DNA of 64,000 bases, taken from assembly GCF_000969825.1 (NCBI RefSeq), contig NZ_KQ033919.1, positions 2,660,671-2,724,670 on the forward strand. Direction: 5' to 3'. Source of the stretch: Parabacteroides gordonii MS-1 = DSM 23371. GTDB lineage: Bacteria > Bacteroidota > Bacteroidia > Bacteroidales > Tannerellaceae. This document shows, in pieces, positions 6,224 through 15,036 of the stretch. The notes beneath the pieces were generated by a model. That model was not told the origin of the DNA and searched no databases. It saw only the letters and a program-made list of their open reading frames with translations. The translations under genes and the position numbers were made by a program. Numbering within the stretch: position 1 is the first letter of the stretch; each line of letters opens with the position of its first letter.

Positions 6224-9139
6224 TTAATCCCTGACGCAACGGATGGAAGCGGCATTCAATGATGTGGTAGATATGCTACCCGGTTTCCATCTGTTGTGTT
6301 CTTGCGCCCATACATTGGTATTTCCTGTATTCTGAAACGGTGCCGAAGCAGAAGACGTCCAGTAATAACCGGTTTCTCCGGGATAATACAGCAATCCCAT
6401 TTCCTGATTGGGGCTTCTTCTTCCTGCTGAAGGCAGGAAGATAGAGGCCTTGTTATTCGGGTTAAAGATAACCACCCCTGGATACGCTACCTGTGCCGTG
6501 CTTGAAGCAACGCTATAACGGCTTGCTGATGTTGTACCGTCCACCTGCCTCTTGATCGGGCGGCGGTCGAAATAACCGTCGGCATAAAGGCCGTAGCGCT
6601 GTTTCAGGTTCTTTTCATCTTCCACGTTTTCGAGATAGGTCGGCGAAGAGTTGTAGCGTTGTACTATCCTGTTCGGGTATGTGTCGAGCGGCCCTGTCCA
6701 TTCACCGATATCTCCTGCTACAGGATTGGCCCACATCGATTGCCGCCATTCCGAATATTGTATTTGATCCTTATGGTCGGTCGGTGTTGTCTGGTTCCCC
6801 AGGTAATCGCATTGGAACATAAAAACGTTGGAATCGTTAACCCGGTTGAAGTTGGGATAAAGCCCGTTGTAACTCACCTGATTGGTATATCCGTCCGATG
6901 GAAGATGGTATCCCTCCGGGCACAGTTCGTAGTTAGCCTTCATATTCCATGTCACCCCGTCTCCGGTGCCGTTATCCCAGATCGGGCGCGGGTATTCCTC
7001 TTCGCTCCAGTCGCTTCCCAGGTTAGTCGCGTCCGGGTAGGCCGGATTGTAAGCCCGGCGGGGATTTACAGGCGAGTACCATTGGAACAGGCTGCCGGCT
7101 TGCGACGGATACTCCACGAATTTGGCACCTTTCACCGAAAGGTCGTAATATATGTTTGTCCTGTTACTTGCATTCAGGAACTGGTTGGCCGTCAGGTTAA
7201 AGTTGGAAACCTTCCTTGCCATGTTACGGGTTTGCGACGCTAAAGGGCCTTGTCCTATACCGTCTTCCGGGCGCATGACGTAATCGTCGGCTTCCCCCTG
7301 TCTGACGTAGATGCGGTCTCCCGGTTCCCATCCGTCATTACCATATTCGTGCTTCACAAATATGGTGGCATATCTGGGCTTCTTTAAGCTACCTTGTCCT
7401 GACGCATCCGAAGTATTTGCCGTCTTCCAGCCCACCCGGAAATAGATTCGGCCTCTTCCTTTGATATACGTACCTCCTTCATTTTGATAACTGTTAGGGA
7501 CAACAGGATATTTTTCAGGATCGCCGGGCGAGTCTGTTCCGACCTTTGGATCGAAGCTGGGGGTAGTGCTTATAATTACCTGATCCTCTCCGTCTTCTAC
7601 CCAGGCTTCCCATTTCGCCAGCCTGCTGGTACTTCCGATCCTTCCTTTTTGTCCGGTAATGATTCGTTCGCCGGTTTCGTTGTCGCGGGAGAATACACCT
7701 ACATAGGGATATTCCCAGGTCATGTGTCCGAAGCGGCGACCTTGTTGTTTGGTTCGGACGGTAATTTCCCGTTGCAGCTTGCCTCCATACAGATCTTCTC
7801 CCGAAAGGATCAGGCGGAATGTCTGTTCGCCCGGATCGTTATATTCGTCGAGCAATATATCCATGTAGCCGTGTCCTGTCTTCAGGCCCTTGTCGTAGGT
7901 GTACGAGAAGCGGGAGGTTTTGTATTCTACATAAGTACCGTAATCTGTTATATCTCCGTCTTTGAGCGGCAGATCATTAAATGTTTCATCTGTCAACCTG
8001 CTTGTCGTACCGGAAGTGCCGACATATACGTCTGGCAATACATGTACCTTCGCCAGATTGGAAGAGAAGGTGATCCGCGCCCCGTTGAAATCGGTTATGT
8101 CGGCTTCTACCTGCGAGACATTCAGCTGGCGGTCTTGTACCTGCCAGTCTCCTTCTCTTTCTCCCCAGTTGGAGACGGTGATATTCAGGTCGAATGGAAG
8201 TTTGACCGATGCCTGCACCAACAGCGCCGCATCACGGGGAAGGGTATAATTATCTTTCTCCGCGCCGTCGACTCCTGCCGTATGTATTTTCAGTTTGGCG
8301 GCGGGATCGTAGAGGCTTTCTAAATTAACGCTGAATACCACCGCCTTGTCTTCTTCGTCTGTCGGCGAGAAATTACTGAAAGGGAGGATGAAGCGGGTCA
8401 TTTGCTGCACCCATACTACGCCCCTGGCCGTTTGTTCGGAGGTGGGTGCAACCTGTTGAAAATAATCCTCGTCGACAGTAAATGTACGGGTGACGTTCCT
8501 GGCGGCAGAGCTGTTGTCGCCGGAAAGTAACGGCACTTCGGCAGGGATATTACCGAATGTCACGCCTTTGAAATCGTCCGACAGGTTTTCGTTGGCTTCC
8601 AATTGGATGTCGATACGGGTGGCCAGCCGGCTTAGTTTAAGTTCCAGCGGATTGTGTGTCACATCGTCTACCTTCGATTGGCCTTCGTTGCCGAGCACTT
8701 CCACCTCTTTTATTTCCTGGCTCATCGGGATCTCGTTCAAAGAGTTGACCGCCGAAGCCGGATAAGAGATGTTTTTCAGGTCGGAATAGGTCATTATCCC
8801 GTTTAAGGGGGAGGTGGTTTCCGGATACGGCTCGTTGGCCAGAAAGATAAAATTGTATGTCCCTTTGGGGATCTCATGCTTGATGATATCGTATTTTTTT
8901 GCCTCGTATCTTTTGTTGCTGACACATACACCCATTGCATCGAATCCCAGGATACGAAGATTTACGATCTTATCGTCGAGCTCCGCATTTTCCGGGTAAT
9001 TAGAACGGAAAAGCGTGTTGCTTTTGATAAACAAATGGGCTATTCCGCTTGTTTGCTTTTGCTCGAACTCCTCGGAGCAGGACACAAAAGAGACGATACA
9101 GCCGAGAAGCAGTAATATAAAATGTAAGTTTCTATTCAT
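6224..9139 (-). CDS. Large fimbrillin-like (Mfa-like/DUF4906-type) lipoprotein with FSMP-like C-terminus
   Basis: 971 residues. It starts with a lipoprotein signal (LLLGCIVSFVSC, lipid on the Cys). The first ~330 residues resemble Bacteroidales fimbrillin/Mfa-like domains (KIVNLRILGFDAMG, KGTYNFIFLANEP, LKLSRLATRIDIQLE). A middle beta-rich region follows, and the last ~200 residues match the FISUMP/'major paralogous' type (CPEGYHLPSDGY, LPSAGRR, YYWTSS, ASIRCVRD). The size and two-part build suggest a tip or adhesin subunit of a type V pilus rather than the shaft pilin; this is inference. It lies 14 bp downstream of the other fimbrillin-like gene, so they form one operon. Confidence 0.75.
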   Translation of the reverse strand: MNRNLHFILLLLGCIVSFVSCSEEFEQKQTSGIAHLFIKSNTLFRSNYPENAELDDKIVNLRILGFDAMGVCVSNKRYEAKKYDIIKHEIPKGTYNFIFLANEPYPETTSPLNGIMTYSDLKNISYPASAVNSLNEIPMSQEIKEVEVLGNEGQSKVDDVTHNPLELKLSRLATRIDIQLEANENLSDDFKGVTFGNIPAEVPLLSGDNSSAARNVTRTFTVDEDYFQQVAPTSEQTARGVVWVQQMTRFILPFSNFSPTDEEDKAVVFSVNLESLYDPAAKLKIHTAGVDGAEKDNYTLPRDAALLVQASVKLPFDLNITVSNWGEREGDWQVQDRQLNVSQVEADITDFNGARITFSSNLAKVHVLPDVYVGTSGTTSRLTDETFNDLPLKDGDITDYGTYVEYKTSRFSYTYDKGLKTGHGYMDILLDEYNDPGEQTFRLILSGEDLYGGKLQREITVRTKQQGRRFGHMTWEYPYVGVFSRDNETGERIITGQKGRIGSTSRLAKWEAWVEDGEDQVIISTTPSFDPKVGTDSPGDPEKYPVVPNSYQNEGGTYIKGRGRIYFRVGWKTANTSDASGQGSLKKPRYATIFVKHEYGNDGWEPGDRIYVRQGEADDYVMRPEDGIGQGPLASQTRNMARKVSNFNLTANQFLNASNRTNIYYDLSVKGAKFVEYPSQAGSLFQWYSPVNPRRAYNPAYPDATNLGSDWSEEEYPRPIWDNGTGDGVTWNMKANYELCPEGYHLPSDGYTNQVSYNGLYPNFNRVNDSNVFMFQCDYLGNQTTPTDHKDQIQYSEWRQSMWANPVAGDIGEWTGPLDTYPNRIVQRYNSSPTYLENVEDEKNLKQRYGLYADGYFDRRPIKRQVDGTTSASRYSVASSTAQVAYPGVVIFNPNNKASIFLPSAGRRSPNQEMGLLYYPGETGYYWTSSASAPFQNTGNTNVWAQEHNRWKPGSISTTSLNAASIRCVRD

Positions 9140-9153
9140 TAGTGCATTTATAA

Positions 9154-10821
9154 TTATAATACAATGATATGTACTTTTATTCGTTGTTCTGCTGTCAAGT
9201 ATTCTGTAATCTTTTTACTCATCGATACGTACGCATCGCCTTCGCCGCTCCCGTTGACATGCAGGTCAATCAATCCGTTGTCAACCGTAATCCGGTGGGG
9301 ATCGTTGCGAACCGGTTCCCCTCCGGGCGAAAGTTGAAGCCAATTGCTCGGATTGGGCGTGTTGCTGTCTATCATCGGGTAATTTTCGATATAGGCCGAT
9401 GTGTATTTGCCGACATCCGGAGTAAAGTTGCTGATCACGGTTCCGGTGCTTACGGGAGCATAGCGTCGGACGGTGATAATCTTTTGCAGGCTTCCGAGAT
9501 GGATTTCGATCTCACCCTCGGTAAACCCGTTGGTGACTTTTATCTTGACATCATACGGGGTAGTGCTCGAAAGAGGAATCAGCCCGTCCGACGGAGCGAC
9601 GATCTCCAGACCTGTAGTCAGGGATCTGACCGTCCTCTTATCCGGGAAAGGCGTTTTGCAGTCGGTCACCATCGTAAATGCCGTATATTCGGTTGCACCG
9701 TTTTGCGGTGCATAGAGCTCGTAATGCGAGTTGGTTACGCCGAGGTAATAATCGTTGTTCGCCTGTATCTCATATCCTGAGTTGTCTTGTATGAGTACCT
9801 CGTAGTTCAGTCCCGTATTCGAGGCGAGTGATTTCTTTACATCCTCTATCGTGGCATATCCGGGCCCTTCCACGGAGGTAATGGTAAATTCGTATAAATA
9901 ATTGCGTTCCACATCGAGCCTTTCTCCGTTTGCCACCAAGCCCATCTTGTAATAAGACGCCTGTCCCCTGTATTCTCCCCTGATGATCAGGTAGGTGTCG
10001 TTGGCGGCAGCATCATACCCCGATTCATACAGGTAGATCGGGTTGCTTGCCGTACTGTTCGATTCGGCCTGTATAAAGTCGGGACTGTAGGATGCGTTGC
10101 TGCGGTATTCTATCAGGTTTGTATTCGCATAAGTGAGCGAACTGTTCCAGTTATATAACCTTGACTGTTTCGATGTATTGACAACGGCTGTGATACCCAG
10201 CAGTGTAAAATAGGGGGATGTGCTCGACACAACGATTTTGGCTGCAACACGTTTCAGCTCGACAGTCGGTATCGGGATGCCGACATCGATGCCGGAAACA
10301 CTGACCAGGGCATTCATACTTAGTTTCTCACCTACGAAAGGTGCAGTAGTCTGCGGATTGCCCAGAGGTTCCGTTAATATCTTTTCGCTGGCATATTGAA
10401 GACTGCGGACAGGATCCTTCAATGCCGCATTAAATCCATCTTCGCTGTAATCGTAGGCTGTGCTTCCGATATAGAACTTATCCTGGGGGTTGGCCAGCAT
10501 CAATAACTGGCAGGGGCCTGTCTGTTTATCCAGATAAACGTACGACTTGCCGTTGTTGTATTCCGCCTTGGCTGCCTCCGCGAATGTCGCGTTGCCGTCA
10601 GAACCGGTAAATACCAGAACCCAAGGAGTTTGATCGAGTGCATTTTCGTTCGCACCTGCACGGGTGATAGGTAATCCGTAAGAACTTGATTTTGTGTAAA
10701 GTTCGAATTGGATTTTGTTATTAGAAGGAGGTGAATTATCTTTCAACTCTTCTCCGGTTGTACATGCCTGGAATAGTAAGGACAGTAATCCGATGAAATA
10801 ATATATATATGCCTTCGCCAT
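9154..10821 (-). CDS. Fimbrillin-like lipoprotein (FimA/Mfa family type)
   Basis: 555 residues with a lipobox (LLSLLFQAC) after a short signal. The sequence has fimbrillin features: WVLVFTGSDGNATF early, a LLMLANPQDKFY strand, then VELKRVAAKIVVSS, which is the conserved 'L.R..AKI' strand of the N-terminal domain. Family knowledge: these lipoproteins are cleaved after the first strand by an Arg-gingipain-like protease and polymerise on the cell surface. First gene of a two-gene operon with the larger subunit; its promoter is probably at 10989-10996. The exact pilin class cannot be told from the sequence alone. Confidence 0.75.
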   Translation of the reverse strand: MAKAYIYYFIGLLSLLFQACTTGEELKDNSPPSNNKIQFELYTKSSSYGLPITRAGANENALDQTPWVLVFTGSDGNATFAEAAKAEYNNGKSYVYLDKQTGPCQLLMLANPQDKFYIGSTAYDYSEDGFNAALKDPVRSLQYASEKILTEPLGNPQTTAPFVGEKLSMNALVSVSGIDVGIPIPTVELKRVAAKIVVSSTSPYFTLLGITAVVNTSKQSRLYNWNSSLTYANTNLIEYRSNASYSPDFIQAESNSTASNPIYLYESGYDAAANDTYLIIRGEYRGQASYYKMGLVANGERLDVERNYLYEFTITSVEGPGYATIEDVKKSLASNTGLNYEVLIQDNSGYEIQANNDYYLGVTNSHYELYAPQNGATEYTAFTMVTDCKTPFPDKRTVRSLTTGLEIVAPSDGLIPLSSTTPYDVKIKVTNGFTEGEIEIHLGSLQKIITVRRYAPVSTGTVISNFTPDVGKYTSAYIENYPMIDSNTPNPSNWLQLSPGGEPVRNDPHRITVDNGLIDLHVNGSGEGDAYVSMSKKITEYLTAEQRIKVHIIVL

Positions 10822-11094
10822 TCTTTTTAATAATAAACAAATATGACTTTCCTTTTGTTTGCTTTTACTGGTTCAGGGGGGTATAACGTTGTATCTCAAG
10901 GTGCCAATTACAAACGAAATAGGAAATTACATACTCATGTTCTACGTCTTTAGCCTGACGTATTGATAAAATAAAGTTCACGCTTTTGCAAAGGTAATGA
11001 TTGTAAGTGGAATAAGAGATAAGTATTTAGTTAATTTTTGAAAGCGCCCCGATTGGGGACTAGAGGATGTTTTTCCGTATGTGCTATCTCCTGC
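10822..11094. other. Gene-free stretch upstream of the fimbrial operon
   Basis: Holds the leader and promoter of the minus-strand fimbrial operon, then AT-rich sequence up to the por terminator. No further gene or repeat seen. Confidence 0.6.
10989..10996 (-). promoter_or_regulatory. Putative -7 element of the fimbrial operon
   Basis: On the minus strand TACCTTTG fits TAnnTTTG, followed by GCAAAAG. It would give a leader of roughly 160 bases before the start at 10821, long enough for regulation. No clear -33 TTG. Confidence 0.5.
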
Positions 11095-11140
11095 AAAAAA
11101 AATAACAGTGAATAACAACCGGCGGCTATTCACTGTTATT
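11095..11140 (-). terminator. Intrinsic terminator of the por operon
   Basis: On the minus strand, AACAGTGAATA and TATTCACTGTT form an 11-bp stem followed directly by ATTTTTTTT. It lies about 40 bp after the porN stop. Confidence 0.9.
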
Positions 11141-11175
11141 ATCCCGACTAGCGGGTATTATCTTTCAGTTTCCTT

Positions 11176-12267
11176 TTATCTTCTGCGACGTACGCTACGT
11201 ACCGGAGATGATTTCTGGGCTTTCGGAGCTTTTGTCTTGACTGTCTTTTCTTTGGTTTCCTTGACCGCCTTTTCGGTGGTGGCACCTTGCTGTCCGCGAG
11301 CCGATTTCTTAGCCTTCTTAGCCACTTTCGGGTCTTCCACCTGGGTTGTGTCAGGCTGGAACCAGAGAGCCTTTTCAAAGGCAACCAACTGGCCTTCGAT
11401 GCGATCCTGTTCCCTCTTCATCGAGTCGGGAGTCGGGCAATAAGCCTGCAACGGCTGGTTCATCAGGTTCTGTGTCTTGATGATATCTCCTTCAAACATA
11501 CGGCGGCGGAAATAGTCGTCGAGCGTAAAGGTCATAGCGTTGTTGATGTTGGACGTCATGATAAACGCTGTATTGATATACGGACGGATACTTTCGTAAG
11601 GGATCCAGAACATCGGCATGGTTACTTCGCCCACATCACCCGAAGAGGTCATGATCGGGCAGATAGCCAGTGTCTTTACATCGAATACCGAATTATTCTG
11701 GTCGAAATACCAGGCTTCCTTTACATAGTAGGAGCGGACGCTTTCGGAAGGTATGTCGCTTTCGTTGATCACGAAAGTGCTGCCTTCAGTCCCTCTGCCG
11801 GCCACTTCCTCGTAGTAGATACTGAAACGGTCGAGCATCTCTTTCAGGTTGACCTTGCTGCCCTCGCTGAAATCTTCGTAACCGTCTTCATACTGGTATG
11901 CATCGATCTTACCTTCGCTGATCAGACTGAAGATGATGGAGAAAAGGTTCATCTGCCCGTTCATCGGAGTGACCGGATAATACAGGGGAGCGTTCTTTTC
12001 CTTCATCAGGTCTATCTGACGGTACATGACACGCATCCAGCGGGCGTTGCCCACTTCCTGTGTCATACGCTCGTTCATATCCTGTGCCCGCACGGTCAGT
12101 TCGGGTATACCGGTGTCTTTCTTATCATTTGCCCGTTCTCCGCGGGTGGCCTGCGGGCTTCTTCTTGCCCGTTGCTGGGTGTTTCCTGCTTCTTCCTGTG
12201 CCTGTATGGAGGTCGCTGTGAAGAACAGGGCGCTTGCAATTGCCAGTATGTAATAAAAACGTTTCAT
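11176..12267 (-). CDS. porN: Type IX secretion system protein PorN/GldN
   Basis: 363 residues with a Sec signal (ending TSIQAQ). The body matches GldN/PorN: MRVMYRQIDLMKEKNAPLYY, NLFSIIFSLISEGKI, the block around VYEEVAGR and the YYVKEAWYFD strand. The last ~60 residues are a low-complexity Lys/Ala/Glu/Gln tail (AKKAKKSARG...), absent from shorter homologues. Family knowledge: PorN is periplasmic and forms the large ring under the outer membrane with lipoprotein PorK. Last gene of porP-K-L-M-N; it is separated from porM by 44 bp that contain a 20-bp palindrome. Confidence 0.93.
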   Translation of the reverse strand: MKRFYYILAIASALFFTATSIQAQEEAGNTQQRARRSPQATRGERANDKKDTGIPELTVRAQDMNERMTQEVGNARWMRVMYRQIDLMKEKNAPLYYPVTPMNGQMNLFSIIFSLISEGKIDAYQYEDGYEDFSEGSKVNLKEMLDRFSIYYEEVAGRGTEGSTFVINESDIPSESVRSYYVKEAWYFDQNNSVFDVKTLAICPIMTSSGDVGEVTMPMFWIPYESIRPYINTAFIMTSNINNAMTFTLDDYFRRRMFEGDIIKTQNLMNQPLQAYCPTPDSMKREQDRIEGQLVAFEKALWFQPDTTQVEDPKVAKKAKKSARGQQGATTEKAVKETKEKTVKTKAPKAQKSSPVRSVRRRR

Positions 12268-12287
12268 ATTTTATATTCTTAGTTTGA

Positions 12288-12307
12288 GGGCGGTTCGCGA
12301 ACCGCCC
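12288..12307. repeat. 20-bp perfect palindrome between porM and porN (REP-like)
   Basis: GGGCGGTTCGCGAACCGCCC, followed by CCTAC. No T-run follows in the direction of transcription, so it should not terminate; it may set the ratio or stability of porM and porN messages. A hairpin with the same CCTAC tail lies upstream of porP. Confidence 0.75.
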
Positions 12308-12311
12308 CTAC

Positions 12312-13880
12312 TTAATTTACAATGACTTCGATCGGTGTAAGGGTACGTTCCAGTCCGTCGGGCCCTTTGGCTACTACGCCCCGGATGAAGAAACGTTTAC
12401 CTCTTGTCAGACGGCGTATCCTGTCTTTCTGGCTGTCCGAGAAGCTGGCACCCTGAGATACTTCAGGTATGGCATTTCCCATCGAGTCGAAGAAAAGCAG
12501 TTCGAAACGTAATACGTTAAATTTGATATTCAATATATCATCGTCGATAGCAGCCTGAAGGACTTCTGTTTCGATCAGATTACGCTTGCTCATGTTACCA
12601 CCGCGGAATTTACGCACATTCCCGTTTTGATCCTTATACTCGATGTAAGGCATCGGATCGGGCAGGGCACGTACGCGGAAGGTATTCTTGGCCATTTCCA
12701 CGCTGCGGCCGTCGGCCATACGGGCGTTGACGGATATCACGGCATCGGTTCCTACCTTCGACGGGCGGGCTTCCCATATATCGCCCTTGCGTGTCAGGGT
12801 ACCGTTGGTCATGGTAGCTGTAATGTTTCCGCTCGGTACACCCGGTACGGCGATACGCATATCGTTGGCGATACCGGCATATAATACGTTCATTAACAAC
12901 GGTGCTACGGTTGCACTCGGTTCGGTCACGAAATATTCGCTTTCGAAGTTCTGGCGCATTATGCTACCGTCGTTATTAGGCATTTCGATATATCCCTTGA
13001 TAGGGTAAGTTCCCGGTGTACCTGCTACGGCGGTGAATAGCCCCTTGCTGTCAGCCGGCAGTTCCTTTCCGTTGACAAAGACGGTTGGACGTTTGGTCGA
13101 GTCGACTGCCGACAGGACGATGTTCGCTTTATACTGGCTTCCGCGCATCACGATCTGGCTTTCCGGTATTACCTGGGCTCTGATCTGGTTTACACGGTAG
13201 TCGCCTACGTCGACGCTGCTCAACAGGTTGTTCAGCACTTCTCCTTCCGCATAGCGGATATCGCTTTGCAGCTTGGTCAGCAAAGTAACAGCTGCTGCCA
13301 CCGGCATATTTTCAAACAAGGCCTCTTCCCAGGTGCGGGTATTGATACCGGCTTTGTGGGGAGGTGTCGTGCTCAGGCTCGCTTCCAGGACACGGGTCTT
13401 GGCGCTGTCTTCCACCATTTCACCCATCATGGAACGGTAGGAGTCGATGGCTTCGCGCAATTTCTTGCCTTCACCGGTGACCGGGGCCAGCATGACGCGT
13501 GAAGCGGCTTCGAGGTCGTCTTTATGGTCGATCTTATTTACGTCGGCATCTTTTCCGTCAGCAATGACTGCGATACGTTCTTTCAGCTCCTGTACGTAGT
13601 TGTACAGGCTGTCGGAAGCCGTCTTGACCTGCTGGCCTTTGTCGTACCATTCTTTCACCTTTTCGGGGTTACTTTGGTAATAGGCAGCCAGTTCGCCGGA
13701 TACGATATCGTTTCGGTGGGACGAGTTGTCGATAGACGTTCGTAAACTGTCTTCCACTAACTCGAAACCATCGAGAACCTCCGACGACACATTCAGTGCC
13801 ATCATCGCGATGAACACCAGATACATCAGGTTGATCATCTTCTGACGGGGCGAGTTGGGATTATTTGCTATTCCAGACAT
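12312..13880 (-). CDS. porM: Type IX secretion system protein PorM/GldM
   Basis: 522 residues. The N-terminus has a short cytoplasmic part, [31 protein letters not shown], with a single membrane helix at about 16-31, the hallmark of GldM/PorM. The rest is periplasmic: a helical domain (about 40-220) then Ig-like domains ([18 protein letters not shown]...). Family knowledge: a PorM dimer crosses the periplasm and couples the PorL motor to the PorK/N ring and is driven by the proton-motive force. It follows porL by 23 bp. Confidence 0.95.
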   Translation of the reverse strand: MSGIANNPNSPRQKMINLMYLVFIAMMALNVSSEVLDGFELVEDSLRTSIDNSSHRNDIVSGELAAYYQSNPEKVKEWYDKGQQVKTASDSLYNYVQELKERIAVIADGKDADVNKIDHKDDLEAASRVMLAPVTGEGKKLREAIDSYRSMMGEMVEDSAKTRVLEASLSTTPPHKAGINTRTWEEALFENMPVAAAVTLLTKLQSDIRYAEGEVLNNLLSSVDVGDYRVNQIRAQVIPESQIVMRGSQYKANIVLSAVDSTKRPTVFVNGKELPADSKGLFTAVAGTPGTYPIKGYIEMPNNDGSIMRQNFESEYFVTEPSATVAPLLMNVLYAGIANDMRIAVPGVPSGNITATMTNGTLTRKGDIWEARPSKVGTDAVISVNARMADGRSVEMAKNTFRVRALPDPMPYIEYKDQNGNVRKFRGGNMSKRNLIETEVLQAAIDDDILNIKFNVLRFELLFFDSMGNAIPEVSQGASFSDSQKDRIRRLTRGKRFFIRGVVAKGPDGLERTLTPIEVIVN

Positions 13881-13903
13881 TTTTCTTCAGTTTCGTTTGT
13901 TTG

Positions 13904-15016
13904 TTATCTACCGGCTTGTTGCTGGCCAGGATTGTTTGTATACGGAGGCTGCTGCTGGTATCCGTACGGTTGCTGGTACGGCTGCTGATAGGCAGTCTGC
14001 TGTTGCTGGTAATTAGGCTGCGGCTGTTGTGGTTGCGGTGCGGGTTGCTGGTAAGCAGGGGCTCCACCCATATTGACAGTCATAGCTTGCAGCAAACGGC
14101 TGTATACCTGGTTCAGTTCGGCCAGCTGACGGGTCATCTTTTCCGTTTCGTTGCGGAATACCGAGCTGTCGGTTACCGAACCGTCGTACATTTCGCGGAT
14201 GCGGTTCAGGCCGCCGTTGATATGTTCGATCGACTCGATCTGTGAACTGATACTCTTCAATTGTATTTCGTAGATAGTGTTCAAACCGGAGATATTGCGG
14301 TTCAGCGTTTCCATCTGGTGCACATAGCCGCGTGAGTTCTGGCTGATACCGTCCGAGTTGTCGGTGATGCTCTTATAAGAGTTAAGCAGCGTGTCCGAAA
14401 CGTCGGTCAGTGAGTTGGTTACATGACTGAAACGTTCCATGTTTTCCGACATGCCCGACAGTTGTTCCAGGTATTTCTGGGTGGCTTCGGTCAGTTCCGC
14501 CATCTTCGAGATCTGTTCGGCTGCACCGCTCAGTTTCTTGATGCTTTCTGAGAGGTTCTTGGTGTCTTCTTCGCTGACGTCGAGGTTGCTCAGGACGGAA
14601 GCTCCACCGAGGTCGCCTGCGATACTTGCTTTTTTAACGCCACCGACGTTGATGTTGATGCCTGTCGAGGTATTATCGTCTTCCTGGTTTTCAGGAGAAT
14701 TGATCAGATTGCTCATGCCTGTTCCTGCAAAGTCGGGACGATCCATCGGATTCTTCGATTTCAGAACCGGGAATACTTCTTCCCAGTGATATTCGTTTGA
14801 AGGATGTTCGAACGCAGAGATAAAGAATACCAATGCTTCCACAGTCATGGCTATACCAAGTACCCAGTTAGCATATGGTACGTGCAGTAACTTAAACAAG
14901 GCACCGATAATAACGATAGATGCTCCCCAGCTGTAACAGAAATTCAACGCTCTCTTTCCCATTTCGCTGGAAAGGAACATCTCAATTCTGTTTTTATATC
15001 TTCTATATTTTCCCAT
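13904..15016 (-). CDS. porL: Type IX secretion system motor protein PorL/GldL, with Q/P-rich tail
   Basis: 370 residues. Two membrane helices near the N-terminus (about 24-43 and 50-68: CYSWGASIVIIGALFKLLHVPYANWVLGIAMTVEAL split in two) carry Lys42 and the Glu60 expected of the proton-channel residue of GldL. A long coiled-coil-like region (about 140-300) follows, dense in SESIKKL, MSENMERF and SITDNS-type helices. The last ~60 residues are Gln/Pro/Tyr-rich repeats (YQQPYQQPYGYQQQ). Family knowledge: GldL pentamers form the inner-membrane rotary motor with GldM. The tail is longer than in typical homologues. Between porK (20 bp) and porM (23 bp). Confidence 0.94.
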   Translation of the reverse strand: MGKYRRYKNRIEMFLSSEMGKRALNFCYSWGASIVIIGALFKLLHVPYANWVLGIAMTVEALVFFISAFEHPSNEYHWEEVFPVLKSKNPMDRPDFAGTGMSNLINSPENQEDDNTSTGININVGGVKKASIAGDLGGASVLSNLDVSEEDTKNLSESIKKLSGAAEQISKMAELTEATQKYLEQLSGMSENMERFSHVTNSLTDVSDTLLNSYKSITDNSDGISQNSRGYVHQMETLNRNISGLNTIYEIQLKSISSQIESIEHINGGLNRIREMYDGSVTDSSVFRNETEKMTRQLAELNQVYSRLLQAMTVNMGGAPAYQQPAPQPQQPQPNYQQQQTAYQQPYQQPYGYQQQPPYTNNPGQQQAGR

Positions 15017-15036
15017 AATGTTGTATGTTTCTTATA

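Noticed and set aside
11287-12282. Long plus-strand frame opposite porN
   Set aside because: porN is clearly the real gene by motif and operon context.
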